This document shows positions 10,151 through 21,173 of a stretch of DNA of 64,000 nucleotides, piece by piece. The notes under the pieces were generated by a model, which was not told where the DNA came from, searched no databases, and worked only from the letters and a program-made list of their open reading frames with translations. The translations under genes were made by a program, and so were the position numbers. The stretch spans positions 1,302,001 through 1,366,000 of the forward strand of contig JAUKTV010000004.1 of NCBI GenBank assembly GCA_030549205.1, written 5' to 3'. This DNA comes from Apiosordaria backusii. Its lineage: Eukaryota; Ascomycota; Sordariomycetes; Sordariales; Lasiosphaeriaceae. Numbering within the stretch: the stretch's first letter is position 1; each line of letters begins with the position of its first letter.

Positions 10151-11637
10151 ATGTCCAACGCTGACATCGAGCCTGTGGTGGAACCGCAGTCAACCACAGC
10201 ACCTGCTTCGCAGAACCCTGAGCCGTTATGGGTCATGAGGATCGAAAAGGATTTCTTCAGTGAGGATAACCAAACCGAGTATGAGAACACCATTGTACCG
10301 GCCATAGTTCAGCTTCTCATGAGTTATCTTCTCTCCGAGGACGAAAATGCCGCCGCAGCTACCGCACACAAGTTCGACTCCATGTACGAAGACTTGTATC
10401 TGCTAAAATACAATGGATCTGGAGGAAGAAAGAAGGGATGGACCGGCTATCTCAGCTTCTTCTACGAAACCGTCCTCCATGTCTCTAGGTACATTTCCTA
10501 TGACGACCCACTTCAAGACAAGATAGTCCAGTTGTTGCTGGAACTTAGAAAGCTACCTCCTCACTCGGCCAAGATATTTGCGGATTGGGAGTGGGTTGAC
10601 AGCACGGTCTGGCACTGCGACCCACAGTTCATAGATCAGTTTTCCGATGCTAACCCAAGGGTCCCACCGCTTGAGCGTCCGTATTCCTTCCTTTCCCCTC
10701 ACAGTGACCCAAGCACTGACATGAATCTTTTGATTCCATCACAGCCAGCGAAGAAAATTTAAAACGGAACCACCCGGATGAGGATCCAGAGGACCTTGAG
10801 ACACACGAGCACTATGCTATGCGTTGGGTGAATTATTTTGCCCTCTACGCACGGTGCCTACTCGCTGGCTTGTTAGACGGCGATATTTCTCGCCTTGACC
10901 CTCTATTGCCACCGATCGACCTTGCTTTGGGGCCGGAAAAAGACCGCTACGTTGAGAAGGTACTTGACGCCCATGTGATTGCAGCTGCAAACAACATCCT
11001 CATGGTTGGCGATTACATCGATGCCGAATGCATAAGGAAGGAACAGGCTCCATATCCGTGGCAGTGGGGCGGATGGAAGGATGGCAAGGGACCCACAGTG
11101 TGGAAGCAATGGGCTCGGAGGTTGACCGAGATCATGGAGGACCTCGAGAGAGGCCAAGATGCGGGGTTATGGATCCGAGAGGAAAACAGGGCCACCCTGA
11201 AGGACTTGACGGTGAAGGCGCGAGCAAAGATGGCCGAGTTGGAGCCGGCGCTTATCATTGAGATGGAGGCGGAGAGAAGACAGGAAGCCAGGAAGAGATT
11301 GGCGGAGGAGGAGGCGAAGAAGAAAGCGGTAGAGGAGGAGAAGACGAAAGCAGAAGAGGAGGTGAAGAAGAAAGCGGAGGAGGAGGAGAAGAAGAAGAAA
11401 GCGGGGGAAGAGGAGAAGAAGAAGAAGGGGGAGGAAGAGTCGAGACAACAAACAGCTCCAGCTCCAGCCCCTGAACCAAAGTCAACTCTGGATGCCAAAT
11501 CCGACGCTGATTCCGATTTGACGGCCGCCAAGGCTTCGGAATCTCGCAAGACAAAACACAGAGCAGTGGAGTTCGTCAAAGGCTTAGTCAAGTCATTCAG
11601 CGGCGCGACATCCAAGAAGGAAACAAAGGAAGAGTAG
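10151..11637 (+). CDS. DUF3632-like protein with charged Lys/Glu tail
   Basis: Two exons, 10151-10680 and 10749-11637, give 472 residues; an alternative pair of splice sites shifted by a few bases (GTCCGT donor) changes only one or two residues. The body has the helical, Trp-rich character of the fungal DUF3632 family: YLSFFYETVLHVSRY, then a DSTVWHCD block, and YPWQWGGWKDGKGPTVWKQW. From about residue 325 to 420 there is a long Lys/Glu/Ala-rich segment, probably a single charged helix or coiled coil, followed by an AP-rich linker and a basic end. Function of the family is unknown. Family assignment is tentative. Confidence 0.6.
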
Positions 11638-11740
11638 ACAGACGGTTGGATGGCTTGTTTCGATACATTTCCTTATATACTATTATTCTAAAGCAAAGAG
11701 GGTTTTAGTTTCATCTATCAAAGCCAAACCCATGATCCGC

Positions 11741-12571
11741 CTACCAGTCCTGAATCTTCCCCGTATACTCCACCAACCTCCCCCCATACCTCTCCCTCGT
11801 CGCCTTCTTCACAACCTCCACCATCCCATCAACCGACTCATCAATCTCCAAGTTCGCCTGCCCCACCCCCCAAAGTTGCGCAGCCCAATTCCCCATCTCG
11901 GTCCGCACCCACCCGGGATCAATAATAAAACTCGTCAACCAGTCCTCCTCTCTATGCAGCCTAACCCCGTACCAATTCAGCATCGTCTTTGTCGGGGCAT
12001 ACGCCGCACTAGGAATATCAGGCCCATTAGTCAACGACCCCGCCCCCGAGCCCATCCACGCGAAAATCGGCTGCCTTTCCGGGTTCTCTTGCTTTGCGGC
12101 ATAAAGGAGATCCCGGGTGGCTTGGAAGAGAGCCACTGGCCCGAGGACGTTGATCTCAAAGTGCTCCCTGATGTCCTTTGGATCGACGTCTTTGATCAAA
12201 GGGTAGACTTTTGCGATGCCGGCGTTGGCGATGATGGTGTCGATCTTGGTGATGTTTTGGGATTCTCGGAGGAGTTTGACGGCCTGGGCGGCGGAGTCCC
12301 AGTGGGAGGCGTCGTAGGGAATGAGGATGATGGTGGTGGTGGGGGCGCGGGGGAGGGTGGTGAGGGATTGGGAGGAGGGGGAGGAGGGGTCGCGGACGAG
12401 GGCGATGATGTTCTGTTTTTATGTTAGAAAACTTCTTATGAAGGGGGAAAGGGGGGAAGGGAGGAAGGGGACAACACGGACATGGTTGGGGAGTTGGAGG
12501 AAACGCTTCACGAGTCCGAGGCCAAGGCCGCGGTTGGCGCCTGTGATGAGGAGGTTGATTGTTGTTGACAT
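11741..12571 (-). CDS. Short-chain dehydrogenase/reductase (SDR)
   Basis: Two exons, 12571-12482 and 12412-11741, encode 253 residues. The 69-nt intron uses the less common donor GTCCGT and acceptor AACAG and keeps phase 0. The N-terminus MSTTINLLITGANRGLG holds the TGxxxGxG cofactor motif (residues 10-17), and the catalytic YAPTK gives Tyr168 and Lys172 in a YxxxK arrangement; a preceding Ser/Gly-rich MGSGAGS supplies the active-site Ser region. Classical NAD(P)-dependent SDR fold; substrate unknown. A TATAAATA box lies about 126 nt upstream of the ATG. Confidence 0.82.
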
Positions 12572-13031
12572 TATTTTGGTGGAATGTAGAGGTTACTAGA
12601 TACTGGGATTTTGTTGGAGTAAGACAACTGCAATTGAAGATCTGTGTTTCCTTGGTGTTGCTAGACTAAGACGATGGAGAGACTTACATTCAGGGGTATT
12701 TATACAGTTCACAGAGCTAATTGGATTACAAACCACCTTCCGGGGCATGATATCAGAATTTGTGAACGATGGTGAATTTGTAATCCAGGTTTTGTGCTAC
12801 CATTACCAAGGGGTCTCCACGGAGCCAGCAGAGAACTTTTGTTATTGCACTAGCAGTTTTTTAGGGGGGCAGGATTCAACTACGCTGCACCTGGCTGCAG
12901 TTGCAGCAGGAGTGGAGATGATTCACATTGATTCAATTGAAGCATGTGTGAGTATTCTTGGAGAATGACAAACTGCCGAAGCGATGCGGATGTTATGACC
13001 ACAGGGAGGCCGGATCGACCGGCCATTGACC
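12572..13031. other. Intergenic between two minus-strand genes
   Basis: About 460 nt: promoter of the SDR gene and 3' flank of the alpha/beta hydrolase gene. Nothing else recognised. Confidence 0.4.
12697..12704 (-). promoter_or_regulatory. TATA box of the SDR gene
   Basis: TATAAATA on the minus strand about 126 nt upstream of the SDR start codon. Confidence 0.45.
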
Positions 13032-14109
13032 TCAGATCTCCTCCAGTTTCTCCCTCATGAACTCCACGGTCGCCTCCCACGCTTCTTCGGCCGCCTTCAA
13101 CCCAGGGACAGCGGTAAACCCATGGCAAGCACCTGGATAAATTTTGACGATTGCTTCACTTCCGGTGATCATCCATTTTGCGCTCATCAACAGAGTGTCA
13201 TCCAGCAACGGATCCTCTGTCCCGCACAAAAACAACGCTGGCGGGAGCCTTCCTCCAGGTGCGGCCCTCGCCAAACCCTGCATGTCTTCGTAGACCGGTG
13301 ATATCAGCGGATTCCGTCGCTCCTCGATTGTCATGCCGGGGGTGTAGGCCACCGCGAACCCCAGCATCTTCTCGTTATTGACAATAATCGGCCTCGTGAA
13401 CGTGGCTGCCATGGGAAGGTTCTGCGTAACGTCAAACCAACCATATGGGAAGATGACACCTGCGATCTTGTGGTTGGGGCGAGCGCGAATGAGGCGAAAG
13501 GCAGTTTCTGCAGTCAAGTTACCTCCTGCGGATTCACCGCTGATGAAGAGGAGCCTGGCGCCAAAGACAGATTCACCACTATCCACGAGGTATTCGGCGA
13601 CATCAAAGCAGTCGTGGATTTGCGCAGGCCAGGGGTCCTCAGGTGTGCGCCGGTAGTCGACGGACAGGGCCGTTAGCTGGAAGGTGTTGGCGTAGTCCCT
13701 GAGCTTCCCATCTTGACTATTCCTTGTCAATTCACGTTGTTATTTTGGGAGTAGAAGGAATTGCTTACTGTTGGTGAGTACCCAGCACGAAGCCACCGCC
13801 ATGAATGTGGAGGAAGAGACCTTTGCTGGGTTGCCCGTTGTCGGGAGTGTAGACCCGTACAGCAATGTGCCGACCAGCATCCCTAGAGGGTATATTGACG
13901 TCTTTCGCTGCGGGGAGATAAACTGGGGCAGCGTAACCGGTCTGGCCGCTTTCCCGCAACTGGCGGTACTTAACAGGTCCTACTTCTTGCCATGTTGGAA
14001 CGCTCTCAGTTGCCCTCTCGATGAAGGTATTGACATTGATCGTTTCCTCGCTCACGTTCTCGGGAGCAAATTTGGAGGCGTCGAGGATGAGATCGCTGGT
14101 GAGTGGCAT
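13032..14109 (-). CDS. HSL-type alpha/beta hydrolase (carboxylesterase)
   Basis: Two exons, 14109-13769 and 13716-13032, spliced by a GTAAGC donor and AATAG acceptor with a TTGAC branch region, encode 341 residues. The oxyanion-hole motif HGGG is at residues 103-106, the nucleophile motif GESAGG places Ser176, the acid is Asp282 in CGTEDPLLDD and the base His312 in GACHGF: a complete catalytic triad of the hormone-sensitive-lipase (abhydrolase_3) family. There is no signal peptide, so the enzyme is probably intracellular. It hydrolyses short acyl esters or related compounds; natural substrate unknown. It lies head-to-tail with the SDR gene, but no cluster is evident. Confidence 0.85.
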
Positions 14110-14924
14110 GATGATGGTTGTGGGGATAAATGCCTTACCAGTTTCAAGTAGGAATGCCAGTTAAATATTTGCCCGACCTCAGGGAGGGGTAACGGTAACC
14201 GCGATTTCCGGAGCTGTTGTCGTAACATGACTGCGAACCAACAACAGAAGTAGGAATAAAATCCTTGCGTCAAAATAAAGGCGTCTTTCAGAAAGGCATG
14301 AAATTACCGGTTTGCAAGTCAAAATTGTTGAAAGAAGTTGAATTCTTTGACATATGCATGGGCAAACCCCGCATCTCGATATCTTCGAGATCTTTCTCCG
14401 GAAGGAAGGCACTGTTCGACAAGCCCCACCTAGCTGCATCTTGGTCACGTTCCATGAGGGGAAAAATAGGTGATGAAGCACGCCCTAAAACTCTATCTTT
14501 ACTTATCGATATCGAAGCGCCGCGAAATTTGGTGATGTTTTGATCACATGGTCCACGGCTGCGGAGAACGACAAACGATTGAGACCACCTGTCAGACGGG
14601 CCATCTTCCACCCTGCTTATACCCGAGCACAGTGTGTATCAGTGATCTTTTTGAGGATTTGAATGTTTACCTATGAGATCGTGTAAATCAAAGTTATTTT
14701 CACTGTGCATGATGAGGCTCAGCGGGACGACATTCGACCGCTTCAATGTATCAGCAATCCCGTTGTCGGTATTTATATGTGCCATGAGGACCACATAGTC
14801 ATCTTCGATTCGACTTTTACCCTCCTCTTTCCTCAATTCCAACACTTCCTAGTTCGAAATTCCTTTGCTCAACCTTATCATCGAGTCACCTTGTTCCCGT
14901 CATCGGCAACACCAATTTCTCGCA
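14110..14924. other. Intergenic between divergent genes
   Basis: About 0.8 kb between the alpha/beta hydrolase and a plus-strand secreted protein. Open frames here lack ATG starts or family features. No RNA gene seen. Confidence 0.4.
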
Positions 14925-15257
14925 ATGGTTTCTTCAAAGAGTCTTCGTCATCGCCTGCTTGTGCTTCTCGTACCTGCAGCAGCGCTCGCCCAAACCTCCA
15001 CTGTGAAAGTCATCCCAACACCCGTCACCTGGCAAAATGCACTGGCTCTCTGTCAGGCGTCCGGCGACACGATCTACCCTGTCCCGGCAACAACCACAGA
15101 TCCGGTCTATGCCGTCCTCGAAGACCGACCCGAAGAGAAATTCTGGATTGCACGCAGAAGGGGCGGATCCTGCACTTGTTTGAACAAGAACTCCAGCGGG
15201 GATCTCCTGGAAGAAGCACCCTGCGAGGATTTGTTGCCAGTCTTTTGTAAGACCTAG
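14925..15257 (+). CDS. Small secreted protein with C-type-lectin-like spacing
   Basis: Single exon of 110 residues starting at the ATG at 14925, which begins MVSSKSLRHRLLVLL, a basic-plus-hydrophobic signal peptide with probable cleavage after AALAQ. The mature part carries four cysteines, with WQNALALC early, a central FWIARR and ends CEDLLPVFCKT. The order Trp...Cys, FWI and a final Cys-x7-Cys close to the terminus recalls a minimal C-type lectin-like fold, but this is pattern resemblance only. A GTAAGA next to the stop could be a splice donor, so an alternative longer product is not excluded. Confidence 0.55.
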   Translation: MVSSKSLRHRLLVLLVPAAALAQTSTVKVIPTPVTWQNALALCQASGDTIYPVPATTTDPVYAVLEDRPEEKFWIARRRGGSCTCLNKNSSGDLLEEAPCEDLLPVFCKT

Positions 15258-15749
15258 ACTCGGAGCTGCTCACGTCGTGGAAGAGCTGTCGCTTGTTAGC
15301 AACCTCTTCAGTCATGTGCTTCTGGAAGAGGATGCTCGTATTGGGTTCCCGATCTTGGAGGATATAAATAGGACTTTGGGGTGCAGTGGACGGCAGACCA
15401 TTATGGTTAGGGCGACTTTACCCGTACAAATTATATTAACCACCGTTTTCTAATGGACCATCTGTCTTGGCCCTGACTTGCAGTTCCATCAACACATACA
15501 TGTCAGCAATGTGAGTTGGTACTGCACACCCGAGAATGTGGCATTGAACATCGCTTAAGGCGGTACGACTTACTCATTGTCGCATTGTAAGCATCGGTTC
15601 CAACCTACCTACCTATTCAAGCTTGATATTCCCAAGCATCACGAGCTCATAAATGGGCTGATACTCCCCACAGCCACCCTTCATCTCAGTTCCTCAGTTG
15701 CACCTTATGGTACCTTATCTCTAGAAGGAATTTGAGTTCAATCACCAAA
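15258..15749. other. Intergenic between two secreted-protein genes
   Basis: About 490 nt in tandem orientation. No gene, RNA or repeat recognised. Confidence 0.4.
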
Positions 15750-16591
15750 ATGCTTGTGGTAACCATTATTTCACTCTTTCTGACCTTGTCCAAGGCAGCC
15801 TCTGCCACCAATGACACAAATGCCGCAGACGAGTTAGGTCAAGGGCCTTATCATTATAACTTTGGATACAACACCCCATTCATCAGCGCCTGCAGCAACA
15901 AAACCGTCGACGTCAAGTTCCGATGGACCATCAACGGCTTTCAATACACCACCACATCCACTTTTATGTCGCCCACTGAGGAGTCAGAAGGGAAACCGGG
16001 GGTCGAGTCCACCTACTTTAGCTTCAACATCACAAATCCAGCTATAGGGGGCACAGCCCTCTGTAACACAACTGTCGATGGCCCCATTCCAACTTCCCCT
16101 GTGGCATGGCGCTGCAGCAAGTGGATGACAATTGAAGACCCGGGATTTAGTCTAGGGCAAGGCCCCCGGATTTCCCTGCGCTTTGACGTCCGAAACTTGA
16201 CCATCTACGATGGCTGGAGGTGTGTTGAGTCACGACAAGTGTCTGGTGGAAAGTATGTACTCCTCTCCACTTCTGTCGTGATCTTGTGAAGTCCAACAAC
16301 AATGGGATCTAACTCAGTCTTGTTCAGCCTACAATACTCTGGGAGAGGCTTCGCGGAACTTGAGTTCTCCCAATGCACTGGGGCGTCCTCGATTACCGGT
16401 AACTGGGAGCCCGGTCAGATTTATTCGCAGAGGACAATCGGCTGCCGCGCGGAGGATTTTAAAGTAAAGCCTCATTATCTGCTTGGTGTTTAGTAAGTCA
16501 CTCGCCGCGTCTTCGCCAGTTTGGGGATCTGCAAATCATCCGCTAATGGTAACTTAGCTCGGGTGACCCATTCTTCCAAGTTATTGGCTGA
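15750..16591 (+). CDS. Secreted six-cysteine glycoprotein, function unknown
   Basis: Three exons, 15750-16252, 16328-16492 and 16558-16591, give 233 residues. Both introns have clear donors (GTATGT, GTAAGT) and acceptors; reading past the second donor would stop within one codon, whereas splicing gives the more protein-like ending YSGDPFFQVIG. The product has an N-terminal signal (MLVVTIISLFLTLSKAASA), six cysteines after it and several N-glycosylation sequons (NDT, NKT, NIT, NTT, NLT). It is rich in beta-strand-like segments. No family recognised; a wall-associated or extracellular role is inferred from the signal. Confidence 0.65.
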
Positions 16592-17104
16592 GATATCAAG
16601 TAAAAAAGTTACACCATCGCAAAGATCATAGTAAGGGGGAGGAAAGGAAAGATTGCGAATCAAGCCTCATGTCAGCTTCATGAGGCGTCCAGACCTGAGG
16701 CTCTGGAACAAGACACAGAGCCACCAACTATGTAAGGTTGGTACATTTATCAAGTGAATACACTATATTAACCCCAGTAAAGTCTGTCCGGAGAGTTTTC
16801 ACTGTTTGCATCAATCATGATGTGCACTGATTCTGTCTGAAAAGGGGGTTGATAGGGGGTGCACAGTACCAATATCACATCGCACAGTGCCCGCACTGTT
16901 TGGGCCACAACTTGCTCCAGAAAAAATTCACACTTTTGGCTTGCCAGCCTGTGTGATGTCAGTCACACCCCCCCAGCTCTCATCTCAAACAATTCTGAAC
17001 CACCTCCCTCACTGCCTCACCTGGCTTTTCACCGAGACTCCTTCTTCTGCGTTTGTGATACCCTTATTTCTCGTCAATTTTTTTTTTGCCAACATAAAAA
17101 CAAG
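16592..17104. other. Intergenic, promoter of the YAR1-like gene
   Basis: About 510 nt with C- and T-rich tracts just upstream of the ankyrin gene start, as is common at fungal promoters. No gene seen. Confidence 0.4.
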
Positions 17105-17762
17105 ATGGCACCACCAACCCACCTCTCAGAAGAAGAAATCGACGACCTCATCTACCTCGCCCGCGTAGGCGAGAAAGATGAGCTCTCCACCCTCATCTCG
17201 GAGATCATTGAGCGCAGCACCAGCGAGCCAAAACCAACTGGCGCCGACATCCTCGCAGCGGCGGTAGACGAGAGTAATAAGAACACATCCCTGCACATGG
17301 CCAGCGCCAATGGTCATGTTGGTAAGTGAAAATTCCCGTCCCCTATTTGGCTTCACCGATCCATATCAGACTAACATCTGGAAAGAAATCATCGAGTACA
17401 TCCTCTCCCAATTCACATCAGCCCCCAAGGAGCAAAAACAAGCCTTCCTTGACGCCACAAACGAGTTCGGCAACACAGGTCTGCACTGGGCCGCTCTAAA
17501 TGGGCACTTGCCAGTGGTGAAGCTCTTGGTTGACAACGGGGCTTCTGTTGCGTTGGCCAATGACAAGAACTACATCCCTCTTGATCTGGCGAGTTTTGGC
17601 GAGAAGATTGATGTGGTGGATTACTTCCTCAAGGAAGTCCGTGAGATGGAGGCCAAGAACGGAGAGGAGGGTCTTGGGGAGGCGATGGGGGATGTGAAGA
17701 TGGATGACGAGGAGGAAGCTAATGAGGGCTCATCAAAAGGGAAGGAGAAGGAGTCGAGTTGA
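17105..17762 (+). CDS. YAR1: YAR1-like ankyrin-repeat protein
   Basis: Two exons, 17105-17321 and 17386-17762, give 197 residues, close to yeast Yar1 (200). The splice (GTAAGT donor) restores the ankyrin unit NGHVEIIEYIL. Two ankyrin repeats are clear: NTSLHMASANGHV and NTGLHWAALNGHLPVVKLL, followed by a partial third, and an acidic C-terminal tail with DDEEEA. In yeast, Yar1 binds ribosomal protein Rps3 as a dedicated chaperone and supports 40S biogenesis; that role is transferred here by overall architecture. Assignment rests on length, repeat order and acidic tail. Confidence 0.72.
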
Positions 17763-17851
17763 GGGGAGTGAATGATACCAAAACAAAAAATGACCAAGGA
17801 TTCAAAGATGCGCTGTGATTTCATTTGCGTGTTGCTCATGATATGTCCACA

Positions 17852-18676
17852 TTACTCTGGCTTCAGAGCATACATCCTCACCGGCAAGAGCCCGCTGCTC
17901 TGAAACCCCTTTTGCAGCTCAACCTGCACCAACTTCAACTTCGCCTCCTTGAAGATCCTCCTAAACGTCGCATCCTTCCTATTTTCTGTCAGCATCCTCC
18001 TCAATCAACACTTCATATGAATAAGGGAAAACATACCTCGTAACACTACTATCCAACTCATCAAAATCATCCTTCCCCCTCGTACTGTTATTCTCCTTCA
18101 CCACAATAACCCCCCCCTTTTCCACATCCAGCACAGTCTTGCACCTCTCCAAAAACCTCACCAGCTCCCCATCCGTCAAGTGTCCCACGCACCACTGTAT
18201 CCAAATCAAATCATACTTTCCCCCTTCTTGCACCTCCTTCTCAGGATCCCACTGCTCCAACCCCATGTTCCACACCTTCCCCACCCCAGGTTTGCCCTTG
18301 AGCTCATTGGTAAACTTCTCAATCGGCTCAATGACATCCACCTGCTTTGCGATTCCATCCAGCAACAGTCCATTTGTTACCCTGCCAATGCTATTTTCTC
18401 CACGTCAGTAAACTTTCATAAGAGTGAGAGGAAAAGAAGGGAAACAAACCCAGCACCCCCCTCCAGTGCCCTCTCCACCGTTATCTTCTTCCCCTTCGCC
18501 TTCGCCCCAATCCCCAACTTGGCTAGAAAGTTCCGTGACCCTTGAATGTCGACTTTGGTGATGTGAGGGAACCCGCCTAGCATGCCGTTCACGTCCGGGG
18601 AAATAGACTCCCAGTAGGCGAGGCCGTCGGTTGTGTTGATCAAGGCGTCAGCGGGTGGTTGTTCTTGATCTGTCAT
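17852..18676 (-). CDS. TAE1: Alpha-N-terminal protein methyltransferase
   Basis: Three exons, 18676-18450, 18390-18037 and 17978-17852, encode 235 residues (yeast Tae1 is 232). The introns have GTTTGT and GTATGT donors and TAG acceptors. The second exon completes the AdoMet motif GGAGIGRVT, followed by the VDVIEP acidic strand end, and IWIQWCVGHLTD carries the family substrate-side signature. The C-terminus GLLPVRMYALKPE is characteristic. The enzyme methylates the N-terminal amine of proteins beginning X-Pro-Lys after Met removal, such as ribosomal proteins. It is convergent with the YAR1-like gene, with only about 90 nt between stop codons. Confidence 0.9.
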
Positions 18677-19176
18677 TTTCAAGGGTCCAGAAGAGGTGAC
18701 GTTTTGGGCGGGATGTCGATGATGCAACTGAATTGAGGGGGTGAGTTTCTGGAGAGAGTTCTGATGTTGCTGATTGTAAAAGAAATAAAATTTGGTGAGG
18801 TGGGTGGTGTTGAGATAAGGTAATGTGAGAGTTTCCGTTTATTGCTGCCAAGTTCCAGTTTCATGCAGTTGCGATTGGGCTTTGATGAAAATTACGTGAT
18901 GTTTTGAGTGATGGGGAATATTACGCGTATGTAAATACGATATCACGTGGTAAGTGACAGGTAAAAGGGTTAGGGGTAAAGGCTTTGTTGACTCTGTTGA
19001 CTCTGGCGAACCACAAACGTGTAATGAACCAACATGACGGATCCTCAGCCACATGACGCAAATAGCCATAGATAATCTCTCCTCAAACGGAACCAGGGTA
19101 TTGATTAATACAGTAAATAAACGTGTCTGTGGCTATGAGCTTAAAGCTAGTTAGACAAAACTGCAAAAAGATGAGT
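18677..19176. other. Intergenic upstream of TAE1
   Basis: About 500 nt between TAE1 and tRNA-Tyr. Contains the TAE1 promoter and, at 19165-19169, the run of five T (minus strand) that would terminate the tRNA transcript. Confidence 0.5.
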
Positions 19177-19264
19177 TCCCCTCGTCCGGAATCGAGCCGG
19201 AGACCTTTCGGTATCAATAAATTCCTTTACAGCCGAACGTGATAGCCAACTACACCACAAGGGG
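19177..19264 (-). tRNA. tRNA-Tyr (GTA), intron-containing
   Basis: Folds by hand into a full cloverleaf: 7-bp acceptor stem (CCCCTTG with CGAGGGG, one G-T pair), D arm with the A-box-like TGGTGTAGTTGG, anticodon stem TTCGG/CCGAA, five-base variable loop and T arm TCCGG/CCGGA. The anticodon GTA is at 19228-19230 (minus). The enlarged anticodon loop implies a 14-nt intron at 19213-19226, one base 3' of the anticodon as in eukaryotic tRNA-Tyr. The T loop begins C-T-C-G-A rather than T-T-C-G-A. A T5 terminator follows. Confidence 0.88.
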
Positions 19265-19439
19265 TTTCCTTGTTGGTTGTCACTGTCTGAAGTGGCACTT
19301 ATGTGGGGACCTGCCGCAGCCCATTTACCAGCCCGCCTCCTGGACTACCAACAGATTGTGGGCATTGGCTGTCATGATAGGCGGAGAATGTCGAACGACA
19401 TAGTAAGCAAGTAAGCCGGCTGCAGCTTCCCATCAGCGG

Positions 19440-21173
19440 TCAGTGCATCCCCGCGAATAGCTTGTCATCCAGCCAAGCACTCAGATCCCCATAGCTGTCC
19501 ACTGCCTGTATCTCAGCTTTGATGTTCAGCATCAGCATACGCTGCAACTCATGTGCATGTTCCAGTCCGTCTTCGGATGGCTGGCTTACAGACCAAATGG
19601 CTCTCAGGATATCGGCAGCCTTTTTTCGGTCTCTTAATGTCAGAGAAGAGACTGTTTCGGTTGGATCATGAGATTCTGATAGTCTGGGCTTTTTGGCTGG
19701 TCGCTCATGGGCAGAGGCTGAGGCTAGTGGGAGAATTGAGTCAATTAGAAGCCGCATTAGTTGGTGAGAGGTCTTACCTTCACGCAGATCAAAAGCAGCA
19801 TGACTTCTGGCGACCTGCGACCCTTGATCCCCTTCGTCATCAGACCCTGGGTTTTCCCCCGACGAAAGCAGATCACTGCTTCGAACACCGAGCCACCGGA
19901 GCGAGGGCACGACAGCTTCGTGCTCATGCTCAAGACGTTTGCTACCACTTTGATACGTTCTGATGATCGCGATACCGTCTGGATCAAAGTCTGTGAGGCC
20001 AAAAATCACAAGATCTGGCCTCATTGAGTGCAAGACGGAAAGGAACCTTCGAGTAGCCAAATCTGGAAACCCTTTCGCCTGATGGAGGGCTGGTTAGACT
20101 TGGACACAATGCGTGGAACATTGGAACCGTACCGTGATCAGGATTCCATGACCTGCGGAGGAGCTCTTGGCATACTGAGCAGCAGCAAGAGTTCGGAAGG
20201 TTGCCTTGATCTCATGTCAGCCAGAACACCGAAGAGATGCAGTAATCCCGGCTGACCTCCTTCTCAATCACCAGAATCCACTGCGCCGCATGAAAACCAA
20301 TGCTTCGAATCTCGCTAATGGATGGTAGGATAATGCCCTGTGTCGGTTAACATTCATCTCTTGCCACTGAGAGCTCCTGATGATGCCTCACAGTGTCATG
20401 GGAGAGTCCGCAGTCAACCACAGACCCGTCACGATTGACCAGAACTATGGGGCCTGAAACAAGACCCTTGGCTGCTGCAACCTGTGGTGAGGCGTCAGTA
20501 AAGACCTCCGCTGGGAGAAACAGCACGCAGGTGGTTGCTTGCAATGTTGAGATCCCCTCGGCCAAGGCCAAGGGTGAAGGCAAGATTATCAACCATGATG
20601 TCGACCGCAGCTTGAGAGCCGAACAAATCTGGATTCTGGTAATATATGTTTCTACGCATCTATCGTGAGCCAGTCTACGGATCATAACAACTAAACGATA
20701 CAGACCTCTTGGTGATCAGGGAGCCTGACAGCAAGGCCTCGTGCGAGATCTCAATGATGCAAAACAAGGCTTCTGACAACATCGCAAGTCAGGAAATACC
20801 TGGAGAAGAGTTACAAGTGCGACCACTTACCAAATTTCTTCACCTCCTGAATAGTGCGACCAGGAAATCTCACGACACCAGTCTGCCGTCCTGATCGCTG
20901 GGTTTGCGATTGGCCCGACACTCCAGGTGCTGGCGCTGGCCCAGGGCGTGATACTCGAACTCTTTTGTAAGGAATCGAAATCTCATTACCGGCGATGATC
21001 GCATCAACAATAGCCTCCAAAAGCGACTCGATTCGGGCGAGGGCCCCGTTGCCAGAAACGGAGACGGAATTGATCGTGCTATAGTTGACAGAAGAGACAC
21101 CGAATGACTCCTGGCTGTCAAGAACAGCTCCCTCATGATTGGGCGCGTTGGGGTTTGACGATATTCGGTTCAT
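19440..21173 (-). CDS. SPO11: Meiotic recombination endonuclease Spo11 (Topo VI A-type)
   Basis: Seven exons: 21173-20831, 20772-20706, 20651-20543, 20481-20392, 20337-20257, 20204-20133 and 20078-19440, giving 466 residues. RNIYYQ holds the catalytic Tyr pair (140/141; the second is likely the nucleophile), the Toprim glutamate is in VIEKE (Glu228) and the DxD is Asp286/Asp288 in DFDPDG. Spo11 makes the double-strand breaks that start meiotic recombination. Intron 3 (20482-20542) has a GC donor, GCAAGC, with a TACTGAC branch point; splicing it gives DLNIVAAAKGL, the conserved family sequence. The gene is divergent from ERG7. Confidence 0.92.

Noticed and set aside
11013..11615. 200-codon antisense frame rich in Ser and Phe
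   Set aside because: Mirror image of the Lys/Glu-rich segment of the DUF3632-like gene.
14288..14611. Minus-strand 107-codon frame
   Set aside because: No ATG at its start, no upstream signal, no family features.
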